A DNA stretch of 64,000 nucleotides from positions 40,150,625 to 40,214,624 of the forward strand of contig ML681992.1 in NCBI GenBank assembly GCA_007922195.1, given 5' to 3'. A program made the position numbers and the translations under genes. The notes under the pieces are model-generated. The model had not been told where the DNA came from, did no database searches, and saw only the letters and a list, made by a program, of their open reading frames with translations. How positions within the stretch are numbered: the stretch's first letter is position 1; every line of letters starts with the position of its first letter. Shown here one piece after another: positions 13,433 to 23,705 of the stretch. This DNA is from Podocnemis expansa (Eukaryota > Chordata > Testudines > Podocnemididae).

Positions 13433-14020
13433 ATTGATTTACCTGCTTAAATTAAGTACATTTAATTTGTATGCATTCTTTCAACTTTGGGGCTGCTCTT
13501 TTAATAAAAAGTTGATCACAGACTACAGGGAATCAGTTTTTACAGTTGTTTTCAAAAGGGAAGATGTAGTAAAGTGCTAATGATAAGAGAAAAGTAGCAC
13601 AATATTCCATTAATTTCAGCTCTTCTAAATCAAACATCATGAACATTGTAGAGAAGACTATAATGAAATCCTTATGGCAAAAATGACAACCTATACACAG
13701 TATAGCCATTAAAATGTAGTAATTGTCAAATAAAAGGACCTAATTTGTGCCAACAGGTACCTAATCTTGCTTTTGCTGAAGTCTGCCTCCAAACTCCTTT
13801 TTGATATCGGTGTGAAGTAGGATTGTTCTTATCTCTTGTTCATGTTTCAACCCAAGGTACAAGAAGCAATTTTCAGAAACAGGCCTTAAAAGAGTTTCAA
13901 CAATACTGCCTGGTTAAAAGTAACTTTATTTTCTGATTTAGAACCATCTTTAAAAGTGCCTCAGATATTGTCATCATAATACATTATGATAGTTTATGAT
14001 TACAAACAGTGATAAGAGAT

Positions 14021-14535
14021 CAGGGGTTAAAGTATAATTTGGGGGCCCCCAGAATGCTCCCACGCAGGTGGCCCCTCCCAGAGCCCAGCTACTGCCCTCC
14101 ACATGCCAGAACCCCAACCTCTGCCTACAATATTTCCCTTCAGTGCAAGCTGGGCTGCCCCCACACTTAATGCAGCAGTGCAATTGGGGAGGTGGGGGAA
14201 GTAGGCCCCAGGTCAGGGCGGCAGTGTGGCTGTGGAGGAGGGTGCAAGTCCCAGGTTGGGATGGGGCATGGAAGGGGAGGGGTTTAGACTGGGGCTTGAG
14301 CCCCTCCAGCAATGCCCCTCGCCCCTGCCTCTGCCTGCTGAAATGCAGTACAATGCCGCTCTGGGGTCTGCTATTTTTAGGGGCCTACTTTTCGAGCACC
14401 TAAAAATAGAAAATGGAACTGGAACGCTGCATTCCGGGGCCTGCTATTTTTAAATGGAGGGCCCTGGAATGCAGTGTTCTGGCTCTATTTTTTATTTTTA
14501 GGGGCCCCAGAACACTGAGTCCCTAAAATAGTGGG
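14021..14535. mobile_element. Truncated hAT-like element, CAGGGGTTAAAGTA family
   Basis: It begins CAGGGGTTAAAGTATAATTT at 14021, the same left terminus as at 22974, 39726 and 48490. The interior shares the family's GC-rich body and the CTATTTTTAGGGGCC motifs near 14370 and 14490. I found no matching right terminus or 8-bp duplication, so the right end looks lost. No real coding frame. Confidence 0.6.
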
Positions 14536-14727
14536 CCGTGAAACTTCTTGAATAATGCTATCCAATTATTTTTATTATTTCTTCTATAACAACTTCAAAA
14601 TTTACAACAATGGTTCCTTCTTTTAGGCCTTTGTCAGATATTTGTGTTAAATCACTTAATAGTTATATTTTAATGAGACCATGAAATGGCTTACACAGAA
14701 AATGTTGCTGTTTAATTCAACTGTTTT

Positions 14728-14753
14728 GTTTAAAAAAAAAAAAAAAAAAAAAA
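14728..14753. repeat. Poly-A / A-rich simple repeat
   Basis: An uninterrupted run of A of about 23 bases follows TTTGTTT shortly upstream of the CR1 5' end. Confidence 0.9.
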
Positions 14754-15129
14754 CTCTCTCACAGTAATATACAAGCCAGGTTAGGCAAGAAATGTTTCAA
14801 TACCAGCTGCAGCAGCACCAGGAGCAGGCAACAGGGCTGTTAACAGGGGAGTTTGAGAGGGAGTTAGGGACTGTAGAGATGTTCTGTGGAGTTGAGAGTG
14901 CTGTGTGTGTTTGCTTTTCTGTTTTATGCTTGTTTTCTGTTTGGCTTTTTTTTCTTTTTTTCCCCAGTTTGCAGGGGCTGAGTGGCAGTTGGGATCAGGT
15001 GACCCCAGTTAGGGGTAGAGACTTCCTGTTGGGGGAGCTATAAAAGCAGCCACTCAAGCAAGCTGCAGCAGCATCAGGGCTGTTAACAGGGGAGTCTGAG
15101 AGTGAGTTTGGAGGGAGAAAGACAGGCTT

Positions 15130-15438
15130 ATGGCAGAGATGGAGGTAGCAGCAGAAGTCACTCCAACAAAGGAAGAGACAATGAAGATGAGAGGATTTGA
15201 AAGCTGTGGGATGTATATTATCTTGGAGGGTGTAACCCCAAAGAATTTTGTTTGTATGAAGTGCCGCCTCATAGAGCCGTTGGAGGAGAAAATCCAAGGG
15301 TTGGAGATACAGGTGGCAACTATGGTTGAGTTTAGAAGGGGGTTTGAACAGTCGATGGAGCAGAGGACTGGAAAGGCTGGAGACAAAAACTCAGACCTGC
15401 AGATGGAAACAGTAATAAAAGGCCATGTCAGGTATTGA
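15130..15438 (+). pseudogene. CR1 ORF1 N-terminal remnant
   Basis: A 102-residue frame starts MAEMEVAAEVTPTKEE and contains FVCMKCRLIEPLEEKIQGLE, a Cys-containing region followed by a likely coiled-coil stretch, as in the N-terminal part of CR1 ORF1 proteins (RNA-binding chaperones of the retrotransposon). Full ORF1 proteins are several times longer. Here the frame stops at 15438 and the endonuclease domain begins only about 20 bases later, so the middle and C-terminus of ORF1 have been deleted, or this subfamily encodes a reduced ORF1. The start at 15130 is the first ATG of the frame after the TATA-like box. The function is inferred from position. Confidence 0.55.
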
Positions 15439-15459
15439 ATGTGAGCTCAGCTGAGCAGC

Positions 15460-16045
15460 ATAAGATAAAATGTTTATATATCAGTGCAAGAAGCCTAGGT
15501 AATAAAATGGAGGAATTGGAACTACTAGTAGAGGAATTGAAACCGGATATTATAGGGATAACAGAAACATGGTAGAATAGTAGTCACGACTGGTGTATGG
15601 GCATTAAAGGCTATGTGCTCTTTAGGAAAGACAGATGTAATGGCAAAGGTGGCGGTGTGGCATTGTATATCGATGCAATAGATTACAAAGAAATTCAGAG
15701 TGATGAAATTAGCAGGACAGAGACTATCTGGCTCAAAATCACATTGTGAAGAAAGCTACTAGAGTTTCTCCTGGATTAGTGCTTGGGATGTGTTACAGAC
15801 CACTGGGATCTGATTTGGATATGGATACAGAACTCTTTAAGACCTTTAAGGAAGTAAACACTACTGGGAACTGTGTCATTATGGGAGATTTTAACTTCCC
15901 AGATATAGACTGGAGGATTTGCGCTAGCAGCAATAAAAGGGCCCAAATTTTCTTGGAGGTGATAGCAGATGAATTTCCCCATCAAGCAGTTTCCAAACCA
16001 ACGAGAGGAAATGCGATCTTAGAATTTGGTATTAGTCAGTGGTGA
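15460..16045 (+). pseudogene. CR1 ORF2 apurinic endonuclease domain (broken)
   Basis: The reading runs from KCLYISARSLGNKMEELELL through IIGITETW, then breaks at an in-frame stop (the TAG after ACATGG near 15574) and at a second stop near 15747. It resumes with LGMCYRPLGSDLD and GDFNFPDIDW, which are recognisable APE-type endonuclease motifs. This domain nicks the target DNA and primes reverse transcription. The frame then shifts near 16030, so the last endonuclease motif (SDH, residues 22-24 of the next frame) lies in the RT frame. At least two stops and one shift make it a pseudogene. Confidence 0.85.
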
Positions 16046-17858
16046 GGACCTCATAGAGGAATTAGTTGTAGGGGACAACCTAGGCTCTAGTGATCATGAG
16101 CTAATCCAATTTAAACCGAATGGAAGGGTAAACAAAAATAAATCTGTGACCAGAGTCTTTGACTTCAAAAGGGCTAACTTCAAAAAAATAATGGAATTAG
16201 CTAAGGAAGTGGACTGGACCAAAGAATTCATGGATATGGACATTGAGGATGCTTGGAACTGCTTCAAGACAAAGCTGCAGGAACTACCTGAAGCCTGCAT
16301 TCCAAAGAAGAGGAAAAAAAATTCAGGCATGGGTTCTAAACCAAGCTGGATGAATGTACATCTTAAACAGGTGATTAGGAGGAAACACAAGGCCTACAAG
16401 AAGTGGAAGTTGGGAGGGATAGGAAAGGAGGACTACCTTTTAGAGGTCAGAGCATGTAGGGATCAAGTGAGGAAGGCCAAAAGCCAAGCAGGGTTGGACC
16501 TTGCAAAGGGAATCAAAACCAATAGTAAAAGGTTCTTCAGCCATATAAATAGAAAGAAAACACAGAAGGAGGAGGTTGGACCACTATACACTGAAGATGG
16601 TGTAGAGATCAAGGATAATCTAGGCATGGCTGAATATCTAAATAAGTACTTTGCCTCTTTAATGAGGGTGATGGTGGAATTGGGGACAGAGGTAGGGCAG
16701 CTTAATGGGAATGTAAAAGTGGAAATTACCATATCTGAGGTGAAAGCCAAGCTTCAGCAGCTTAATGGAACTAAATCAGGGGGTCCAGATAATATTCATC
16801 CAAGAATTTTGAAGGAACTTGCACATGAAATTGCCAGCCCTTTGGCAAGGATTTTTAAAGTATTGGTGAACACAGGAGTTGTACCTTATGACTGGAGAAT
16901 TGCTAATATAGTCCCTATTTTCAAGAAAGGGAGTAAAAGTGATCCAGGTAACTACAGGCCTGTCAGATTCACTTCAGCAGTATGCAAGGTCTTGGAGAAA
17001 ACTTTGAAGGAGAAAGTACTTAAGGATATTGAGGAAAATGGTAACTGGGATAAAATACAACATGGCTTTACAGAAGGTAGATCATGCCTGAGCAACCTGA
17101 TCTCCTTTTTTGAGAAGATAACAGATTTTTTGGGTAAAGGGAATGCGGTGGACCTAATTTACTTAGATTTCAGCAAGGCATTTGACACAGTTCCACACGG
17201 GGAATTATTAGTTAAATTGGGGGAGATGGGGATTAATATGAAAATAGAAAGATGGATAAAGAACTGGTTACAGGGGAGACTACAGAGGGTCATAGTGAAA
17301 GGTGAACTGTCTAGCTGGAAGGAGGTTACTAGTGGAGTTCCCCAAGGGTCGGTCCTGGGACCCATCTTATTCAACCTTTTCGTTACTGACATTGGCACAA
17401 AAAGTGGGAATGTGCTAATTAAGTTTGCACACAACACCAAGCTTGGAGGTATTGCCAATACAGAGGAGGATCAGGATAGCATACAGAATGATTTGGACGA
17501 CCTTGTAAAGTGGAGCATTAGAAATAGGATGAAATTCAACAACGGGAAGTGCAAGTTCATTCACTTAGGGACAAATAACAGGAATTTTTCTTATGAGTTG
17601 GGAATGTATCAACTGGAAGTGACAGGAGAGGAGAAGGACCTGGGCGTACTGGTTGATCACAGAATGACAATGAGTATCCATTGCGATGTGGCAGTGAAAA
17701 AAACTAATGCAGTCCTGGGGTGCATCAGAAGGGGAATTTCCAGTAGAGTTAGGGAGGTGTTAGTACCATTATACAAGGTGCTGGTGCGACGTCACTTGGA
17801 GTATTGTGTACAGTTCTGGTCACCCATGTTCAAGAAAGATGAAGTCAAACTGGAATAG
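16026..17858 (+). pseudogene. CR1 ORF2 reverse transcriptase, 610-codon open part, active site lost
   Basis: This is the longest open frame in the window. Residues 18-30 (DNLGSSDHELIQF) are the end of the endonuclease. RT motifs follow: NYRPVRFTSAVCKVLEKTL (309-327), HGFTEGRSCLSNLI (346-359), motif A YLDFSKAFDTVP (379-390, with the first catalytic Asp at 381), and motif B TSGVPQGSVLGPILFN (435-450). Motif C, normally FADD, reads FAHN at 467-470, so both catalytic aspartates are gone (CAC AAC at 17430-17435). The stop after VKLE truncates the C-terminal region, whose residues (VQRRATKMI, then [20 protein letters not shown]) continue in the bases beyond with one more stop. The host TRPC6 intron is in the same orientation. 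Length and motifs fit CR1; a cellular role is not indicated. Confidence 0.93.
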
Positions 17859-18885
17859 GTGCAAAGAAGGGCTACAAAGATGATTCGTGGAATGGAAAAT
17901 CTTCCCTATGAGACATGAGCTAAAGAGCTTGGTTTGTTTAGTCTGACCAAAAGAAGGCTGAGAGGAGATATGATTGCTCTTTATAAATACATTAGAGGGA
18001 TCAATACAAGGGAGGGGGAGGAATTATTTGAATACAGCACCTATGTGGACACAAGAACAAATGGATACAAAATGTCCATCAGAAAATTTAGGCTTGAAAT
18101 TAAACACAGATTCCTAACCAGAGGAGTAAAGTTCTAGAATAGTCTATCAAGGGAAGTGGTGGGGACAAAAACCTTAGGTGCCTTCAGAACAGAGCTTGAT
18201 AAGTTTATGGAGGGAATGATATGATGGACAGTGTAGCTTGGCCATTGTCTGTCTTTTAATACTCGTGATGGGTATGATAGTGACCTGGGAAGGGGCATTA
18301 GATCGAGTGGGTTCTAAGTTATTACAGAGAAGTTCTTCTTGACTGGCTGTTGTGGACTTGTCCTCATGCTCAGGGTTTAACTGATTGCCATATTTGGGGT
18401 CGGGATGGAATTTTCCCCCAGGGCAGATTGGCTTGGGTGCGGGGTTTTTTTGCCTTCCTCTGTAGCATTGGGCATGGCTCACTTGCTGGTTGATTCTCTG
18501 TATTAAAGTCTTTAAATCATGATTTGAGGACTTTAATAGATCAGTTATGGGTTTGAGGTTTATTGTAGGAGTGGGTCGGTGAGGTTTTGTGGCCTGCAGT
18601 GTGCAGGAGGTCAGACTAGATGATCATGTTAGTCCCTTCTGACCTTACAGTCTATGAATCTATGAGTAATACCAAAGATCTATGGGAAAATTTTGCTGTC
18701 CTTTGCACCATAGAAATCCCATTATTTCAGTGGCATTACTTTTAATTTGCAGTGGATGTTACAGCTGAGTTTGCCTTTGATTTCTAGAAAAATCTCAAGA
18801 CAAAAGGCTAATGTCTAATTAGGATGTTCTAAAAAGAGAGAGGAAAATTGAGATTTTTAAGTCTTGCCCTCATTATAGAATAAGT

Positions 18886-19592
18886 CATTGGTTCTCAACC
18901 ACTGTGTTGGGACACGTTGCTGCAGGGGTCAGCAACCCCTGACACCAGTGCCAAAAATGGCACGGGGACCAAGCCTGAGTGGCGCACAGCACCACTGAGC
19001 TCCCCCCCCCCCCACTGGGCCTGCTCTCCCAGGCCCCTGCTGGTGGTGCTTTCCCACTGGGAGCATGGCCAGCAGGGACAAGGAAGCTGTGGAGCACAGC
19101 TCCTGGTCCCTGCTGGCCTTGCTACCTGCTGGGCAGGGCTAGATGGAAGTGGGGCTGCTCTGTCAGCCCGGAGCAGCTGCTGCTGGGGGTGGGTGCTGGG
19201 CGGCCCCAACCCCAACCTCCCGGAGGCTGCCCATTGCTGCGAGGGACAGGAGCTGACCCCCATGGGCGAGTTCTTGATGGCCCCAACCACAACCCCCGGA
19301 GGCCAACTGCTGCTGCCGGGGAGTTGCCAGCCCCGGCCCCAAACTGGAGGCCTGGCCCCACCCCCTTTTGGCCCTTCCCCTGGCACCCACAGAGGGTGCA
19401 GTGGGCAGGGCTGGCACAGGGGTCAGCAAAGGTTGCCAACCCCTGCATTTAGTGTATCGCCACACAGTGGTACGTGTGTCACGGAGAGCAAGGGAGATAG
19501 CTGGACTTCGCCTTGGCGTGGGCTGGTGTGTCCTGAATGGTTGTGATATGCCACTAAGTATGTCATGATCTGCAAAAGTTTGAGAACCACTG
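18886..19592. mobile_element. hAT (Charlie-like) element with exact 8-bp target duplication
   Basis: It begins CATTGGTTCTCAACCACTGT and ends AAAGTTTGAGAACCACTG, a terminal inverted repeat of about 15 bp with one mismatch at the outer end. GAATAAGT occurs at 18878-18885 and again at 19593-19600, an exact 8-bp target duplication. The right part (CACACAGTGGTACGTGTGTC onward) resembles non-coding ends of Charlie-type hAT elements. The GC-rich middle is a separate nested insertion. Long open frames inside it are by-products of GC richness, not genes. Confidence 0.88.
18923..19445. mobile_element. GC-rich hAT-like element nested in the previous one
   Basis: The left end CAGGGGTCAGCAACCCCTG (18923-18941) and the right end GGTTGCCAACCCCTG (to 19445) form inverted repeats of about 14 bp with one mismatch. 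I see no clear 8-bp target duplication. Its interior is GC-rich, unlike the host element's AT-richer ends. Confidence 0.6.
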
Positions 19593-19810
19593 GAATAAGT
19601 GCAATCTCACTTGCACTAGTTTTGTTCCAGGTTAACTCTGATTTCTCTCGTTTTATTCTTCATCTGCATCACTATAAGTGAAGTTAGAATCCAGCCCTAA
19701 TAAAGTTCTCTGCTCAGACTTCACATTTCTAAACTCAGACACAAACTGAAAATTTGCAATATACCAGCCTTTCAGTTCCTCTTACAATTCTGACCTAGCT
19801 TAATTCATGT

Positions 19811-20410
19811 CATGTCATAGGATGGGAAGGGACCTCTTGAGGTCATCTAGTCCAACCCCCTGCTAAAAGCAGGACCACTCTCACTAAATCATCCCAGCCA
19901 GGGTATTGTTTAACCAGACCTTAAATATCTCCAAAGACAGAGATTCCACCACTTCCCTAGGCAACCCATTCCAATGTTTCACCACTCTCCTAGTGAGAAA
20001 GTTTTTCCTAATATCCAGCCTCAACTTTCCCCAGCTGCTCCTTGTTCTGTCCTCTTTTTGTGCTGAGAACAGCCTAGCTCCCTCCTCTCTGGAGCACACC
20101 TTCAAGCAGTTGAAGGTTGCTATCAAATCCCCCCTCAGTCTTCTCTTCTGCAGGCTAAATAAGCCTAGTTCCTTCAGTCTCTTCTCATAAGTCATGTGCC
20201 TCTGCCCCCTGATCATTTTTGTTGCCGTCCGCTGGACTCTCTTATTTGTCCACATCTTTTCTGTAGTGCAGAGCCCATAACTGCACACAGTATTCTAGAT
20301 GTGGCCTCACCAGTGTCGAATACAGAGGAATAATCACATCCTTCAGTCTGCTGTCAACGCTCCTACTTATGCAGCCCAATATGCCATTAGCCTGTTTGGC
20401 TACAAAAGCA
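19811..20410 (-). mobile_element. CR1 LINE 3' half, minus strand
   Basis: On the minus strand a 134-residue frame (20288 down to 19884) reads the end of CR1 ORF2: [60 protein letters not shown]. The 3' terminal phrase and ATGACATG-like end follow at 19811. The copy is 5'-truncated and frame-broken beyond 20288. Confidence 0.88.
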
Positions 20411-21233
20411 ATGTACTATCCCAATGTAGTGTCAGGTTTCAAGACTCTGAAATTTGTTTATAGCTAAGCACTCAGCTCATTAAAGAACAAAGACAATAAG
20501 TACCAAGATCCTCACTACAAATACAATATGTACTCAGAATTTACTGCACCATGGCATCTATGGGCTAGTCTTCCCTGATGGTGACAAAGTAACTGCCGTC
20601 AAATCAACCTTCCCAATCAACTGATTGGGTCTGTGAAGACCCGCTCAATCAATTGGGAAGCTGATCTATTAAGACCAGCCAAGCAACTGGAGCATTGCCG
20701 ATTCAAAGGAAGTCCCCCCAGCTCAATGTAGTGGACATGCCAGGCATAGGGCAGTGGAACTGAGACATTCAAGTTATTTTAAGTAACTACTGTGTCTCTA
20801 TTCAACTGCCACCAAAAAAGGGCTGGCAGGGTAGACCAACCCTGAGATGCTGCAGCTATATCCCCATGTTTAGAAGAGGGTTGGTTTGTTTGTGTTTTTT
20901 CCTGTCACATACAGCTGTAAAAGATTTTGACTTTGTAATGCAAACCTCTTTAGGTCCTCATAGACCTGACTGATTTGTCTCAATCAATAGTAATACATGA
21001 TTTCTTTTCTTCTGAAGGTTCTAGGTCATCATCATTACAATATAATCATTCAGCTACATTATTGAATTGATCATTTCATAACAAGATTTTGTTTTGGTCT
21101 TTCTCAAAGACATTAACTGATAGATAACTGAAGTCTAAAAGTTAATGTTCTGCTGCAGAATACTTGTACAAAAGAAACCATGGCCAAATAATTTTTACAT
21201 TTATTCTGATCCCGATCAATGTTTTTATTTCAG

Positions 21234-21317
21234 CTTGGCCAAAGTAAGCAATCAAGTATAAGAAGCTCAGATGATCTCCATTTAAATAGTTTAAATAATC
21301 CTCAGCGACAATACCAG
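21234..21317 (+). CDS. TRPC6: TRPC6 84-bp exon (28 residues, upstream of the CIRB helix)
   Basis: The acceptor TTTCAG ends at 21233, the donor GTAAAA starts at 21318, and both borders are phase 0. It encodes LGQSKQSSIRSSDDLHLNSL then NNPQRQYQ, which aligns to the mammalian TRPC6 segment between KKQ and KIMKRL (QPSIRSSEDFHLNSF in mammals). The length of 84 bp and 28 codons matches the alternatively skipped exon described in the paralogue TRPC3 (the TRPC3c form), which affects the calmodulin/IP3-receptor binding region; that link is from memory. Conservation is weaker than in the channel exons, as expected for this linker. Confidence 0.9.
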
Positions 21318-21756
21318 GTAAAATCACTTTAATACAACCTTGCACTGGAAAATGCATAAGATTGATCATATTAAAGATTTAAGGACAAACTGTGATATCA
21401 GTTGTGGTGTGAATCTGAGGTAAATCTATTGGCTTTATGTAGATCCACAATAATTGCATTGGCTGCACAATTATGGTAGAATTGTGTTTATTCTTGCCTT
21501 CCAAAATGGTACATTTCTGAGTGGAATATTTGAAAAAAGGGTAAAATGAGAACAATTTTAGTCAAAGAAAAAGATTGAGATCTCAGTTACACAGTGCAAA
21601 TCAGAAGTGACTCTTTTTGGAAGACATGCCAAGTCAAAAGCTGCCGCAAATGATCATTCTGTGTTTCAGTTCCTCTTTATCCCTCAAGAAGTAGAAATCA
21701 CTTTAGGCCTGTTATCTGCAGTTCCATATGTTTACAGTATATTGTATGTCCTCTTT

Positions 21757-22541
21757 GGCTGTGTTCACACAGCATTTTTGTTTCAAAACAACGAGGTTGT
21801 TTCGAAAGAAAAAAAAAACATGTTCACACGACGCACAGTTGTTTCGAAACAACAGGAACCCGTTGTTACAAAACAACAGCATTGTTTCGAAACAAGTTAA
21901 ACCTAGTTTTTAGGCGAAACAATGTTGTTTTGCAACGCTTGTTTCGAAACAACGCAGTGTGAACATGTTGTTTCGGAACAAAGTGTTCCGAAACAACATT
22001 GGATCCTCAGCACCCTGGCCAGGGAACCCTCAGCACCCTGGCCAGGGGGCTGAGGGCTATTCCTCAGCCTCAGAAAGGGGGCTGCAGCCCCCGGCGGGGG
22101 GGGGGGGTGAACCCCTGTGGGGTGGCTCAGCCCCTCACCAGAGCTGCCCCCCCCGACACCGCTGGCAGGTTCACCTGCAGCCGGGGCTGCGGGCTGAGCC
22201 CCGCGCCCCGCACCTGCCGGCGGTGTGGGGGGGCAGCTCTGGTGGGGGGGCTGAGCCACCCTGCAGGGGCTCCCCCCCCCACTGGGGGCTGCAGCCCCCT
22301 TTCTGGGGCTCCAGGGTGAGCCAGCAGCAGCTCACCCCCAGGGGGCTACAGCCCCCTGCAGCAGGTAATGAAATAGCATGTTCACACTGTGAACTTGCTA
22401 TTTCGTTTCCTGCTTTTTTCCCTATTTCGAAATGACTTTTTGCTAATTCGATGCAAGTCATTTCAAAATAAGGCATAGTTTCAAAACAAGTTGTTTCGAT
22501 ACAACTTGTCTCGAAACAACCATCTGTGTGTGAACACAGCC
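21757..22541. mobile_element. Harbinger-like element built from TTGTTTCGAAACAA palindromes
   Basis: The left end GGCTGTGTTCACACAGCAT and the right end CTGTGTGTGAACACAGCC are inverted repeats, with TTT on both sides (21754-21756, 22542-22544). The arms hold repeated copies of the self-complementary word TTGTTTCGAAACAA (for example near 21840, 21880 and 21940, and again near 22490 and 22510). The core (22003-22360) is GC-rich with a 19-bp direct repeat, CTCAGCACCCTGGCCAGGG, at 22006 and 22029. No transposase. Confidence 0.78.
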
Positions 22542-22973
22542 TTTGCCCCTCACAGTTTGCCTTTGAGAGTGCACAGTGGGGAGGGGGGGTGCTAGGAGTC
22601 TCAGCCCAGTCCATGTAAGCACCGGAAATCTTTGCAGCCCCTGCCCTTGGAGAAACACAGAGACACCTTCCTACATATAGTGCCACAAAGGGGTTAGGAG
22701 AAGGACAAGTAGAACTGGCTGGCCAGGTGAGCAGAGGTATGTCTACACTGCATTCTTCTTTTGGCAACATTTAGGTACCTGCATAGCCTCCCCAGTATAT
22801 TCATAAATAAGAGTGTATGTGGTGAGGCATGGCTTAGGTGAGGAACAACGTGTCTGAAAGGTATGAGTGCAGTGACAGGGTCAGCCTGGAAGTTTCAGGA
22901 GAGTACTAGAAGGTAGCTGAGCACAGATTACTCAAGGTTAATTAGCTCATCCAGTGCTAATCAAGGCCCTGCA

Positions 22974-23173
22974 CAGGGGTTAAAGTAAGCTGGAACACCC
23001 AGGAACACAGTTCTGGGATCCACAAATCTGACAGACCAGAGTTCTGGGGCCCAGATTCCAGAATCTAAAAAAAATTGGGCCCACACATGCATGAAGGGGA
23101 TGCAGACAATACAGGAACGGGGCCCAGAGATTAGGAAGGTTCTGGGGCCCCTCAAATTATACTTTAACCACTG
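22974..23173. mobile_element. hAT-like element, CAGGGGTTAAAGTA family (200 bp)
   Basis: It begins CAGGGGTTAAAGTAAGCTGG and ends TATACTTTAACCACTG. The flanks GCCCTGCA (22966-22973) and GCCCTGCT (23174-23181) agree at 7 of 8 positions, a hAT-type target duplication. It is a short internal-deletion relative of the copies at 39726 and 48490. Confidence 0.82.
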
Positions 23174-23179
23174 GCCCTG

Positions 23180-23705
23180 CTCAGGATTTGTTAAAAGCCT
23201 ATCCTGCAGAGAAGGAGTGCAGCTAGAGAGCGAGAATGAGGAGAGCTACTGGAGTGTGTGAGAGGAGGCAAGGTGTGACTGGAAGGCAGACAGATCTGGA
23301 GAAGGTGCAGAATGCTAGTCAGAAAGATCCCTGAAGGTACAAAGGCTGGGGGATGGATAAGAATGACCTTTCCCAGGCCTGGGGGAAACCAGCCCCTTCC
23401 AGAAAAGGAAGATTTAACTGGCACTACCACACCCAGTGGGGCTGTCAAGTGACCAAGGGCTTCCCCTGGGAAGGAGGCCAGGAAGGGCACCTAGCTGAGT
23501 AGAGTCTGGACATTGTGTCTAGGGGGCATGGGGAAGTAACATAGGGAATCTTGCCGGTTCCCTGTAGCAGCAGACCGAGGCTGTGGCTTGTAGGGTTCCT
23601 GGGTTGGGGCCCAGAGTTGAGGGTGGGACCAGGTTCTCCCTACCCCCACCAGCCATCCACTGAAGGGACAAGAGCCCTAGCAAAGAGGCAAGGGTGTATA
23701 AGATC
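23180..23705. repeat. Unclassified long repeat, copy 1 of 3 (possibly LTR-derived)
   Basis: The phrase GCAGCAGACCGAGGCTGTGG, then TGGGCCCAG-like and GGTGGGACCAGGTTCTCCC, matches in order the copies at 42115-42765 and 56010-57245. No coding frame is supported. The class is uncertain; a solitary LTR is one option. Confidence 0.4.

Larger units (their letters stand above)
14785..18668 (+). mobile_element. Nearly full-length CR1 LINE (dead)
   Basis: Order on the + strand: a 5' region with two direct copies of GGCTGTTAACAGGGGAGT and a TATAAAAG box at 15039-15046; a short ORF1 remnant (15130-15438); the endonuclease (about 15460-16110); the reverse transcriptase (16026-17858); a C-terminal ORF2 fragment (to about 18230); and a 3' UTR ending GACCTTACAGTCTATGAATC then TATGAG. 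The 3' end differs from the ATTCTATGAT type seen elsewhere in the window, so this is another CR1 subfamily. Most of ORF1 is missing, several frames are broken, and the RT active site is mutated, so it cannot move on its own. The left border is approximate. Confidence 0.88.
7211..21233 (+). other. Large TRPC6 intron of 14 kb (may contain an unrecognised exon)
   Basis: This intron holds a Penelope inverted dimer (7636-7832), tRNA-like SINE remnants (about 7895-8260), CR1 copies (8660-8940, 14785-18668, 19811-20410), hAT elements (14021, 18886) and a Harbinger-like element (12555-12832). The blocks 8945-12550, 12835-14020 and 20410-21233 show nothing I recognise, apart from the GT repeat at 13387. 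The mammalian exon between EDAEMNK and the 21234 exon should lie here. Confidence 0.7.

Noticed and set aside
15054..15386. Minus-strand frame of 110 codons across the CR1 5' part
   Set aside because: It is the antisense of the CR1 ORF1 region and shows no family similarity.
18895..19546. Long overlapping frames (up to 209 codons) on both strands
   Set aside because: The region is the GC-rich body of a nested hAT-like element. Long frames arise from few stop codons in GC-rich DNA, and residues are Gly/Pro/Ala-rich without any known domain.
22171..22770. Minus-strand frame of 199 codons
   Set aside because: It runs across the terminus of a Harbinger-like element into unique sequence, so it cannot be a gene.
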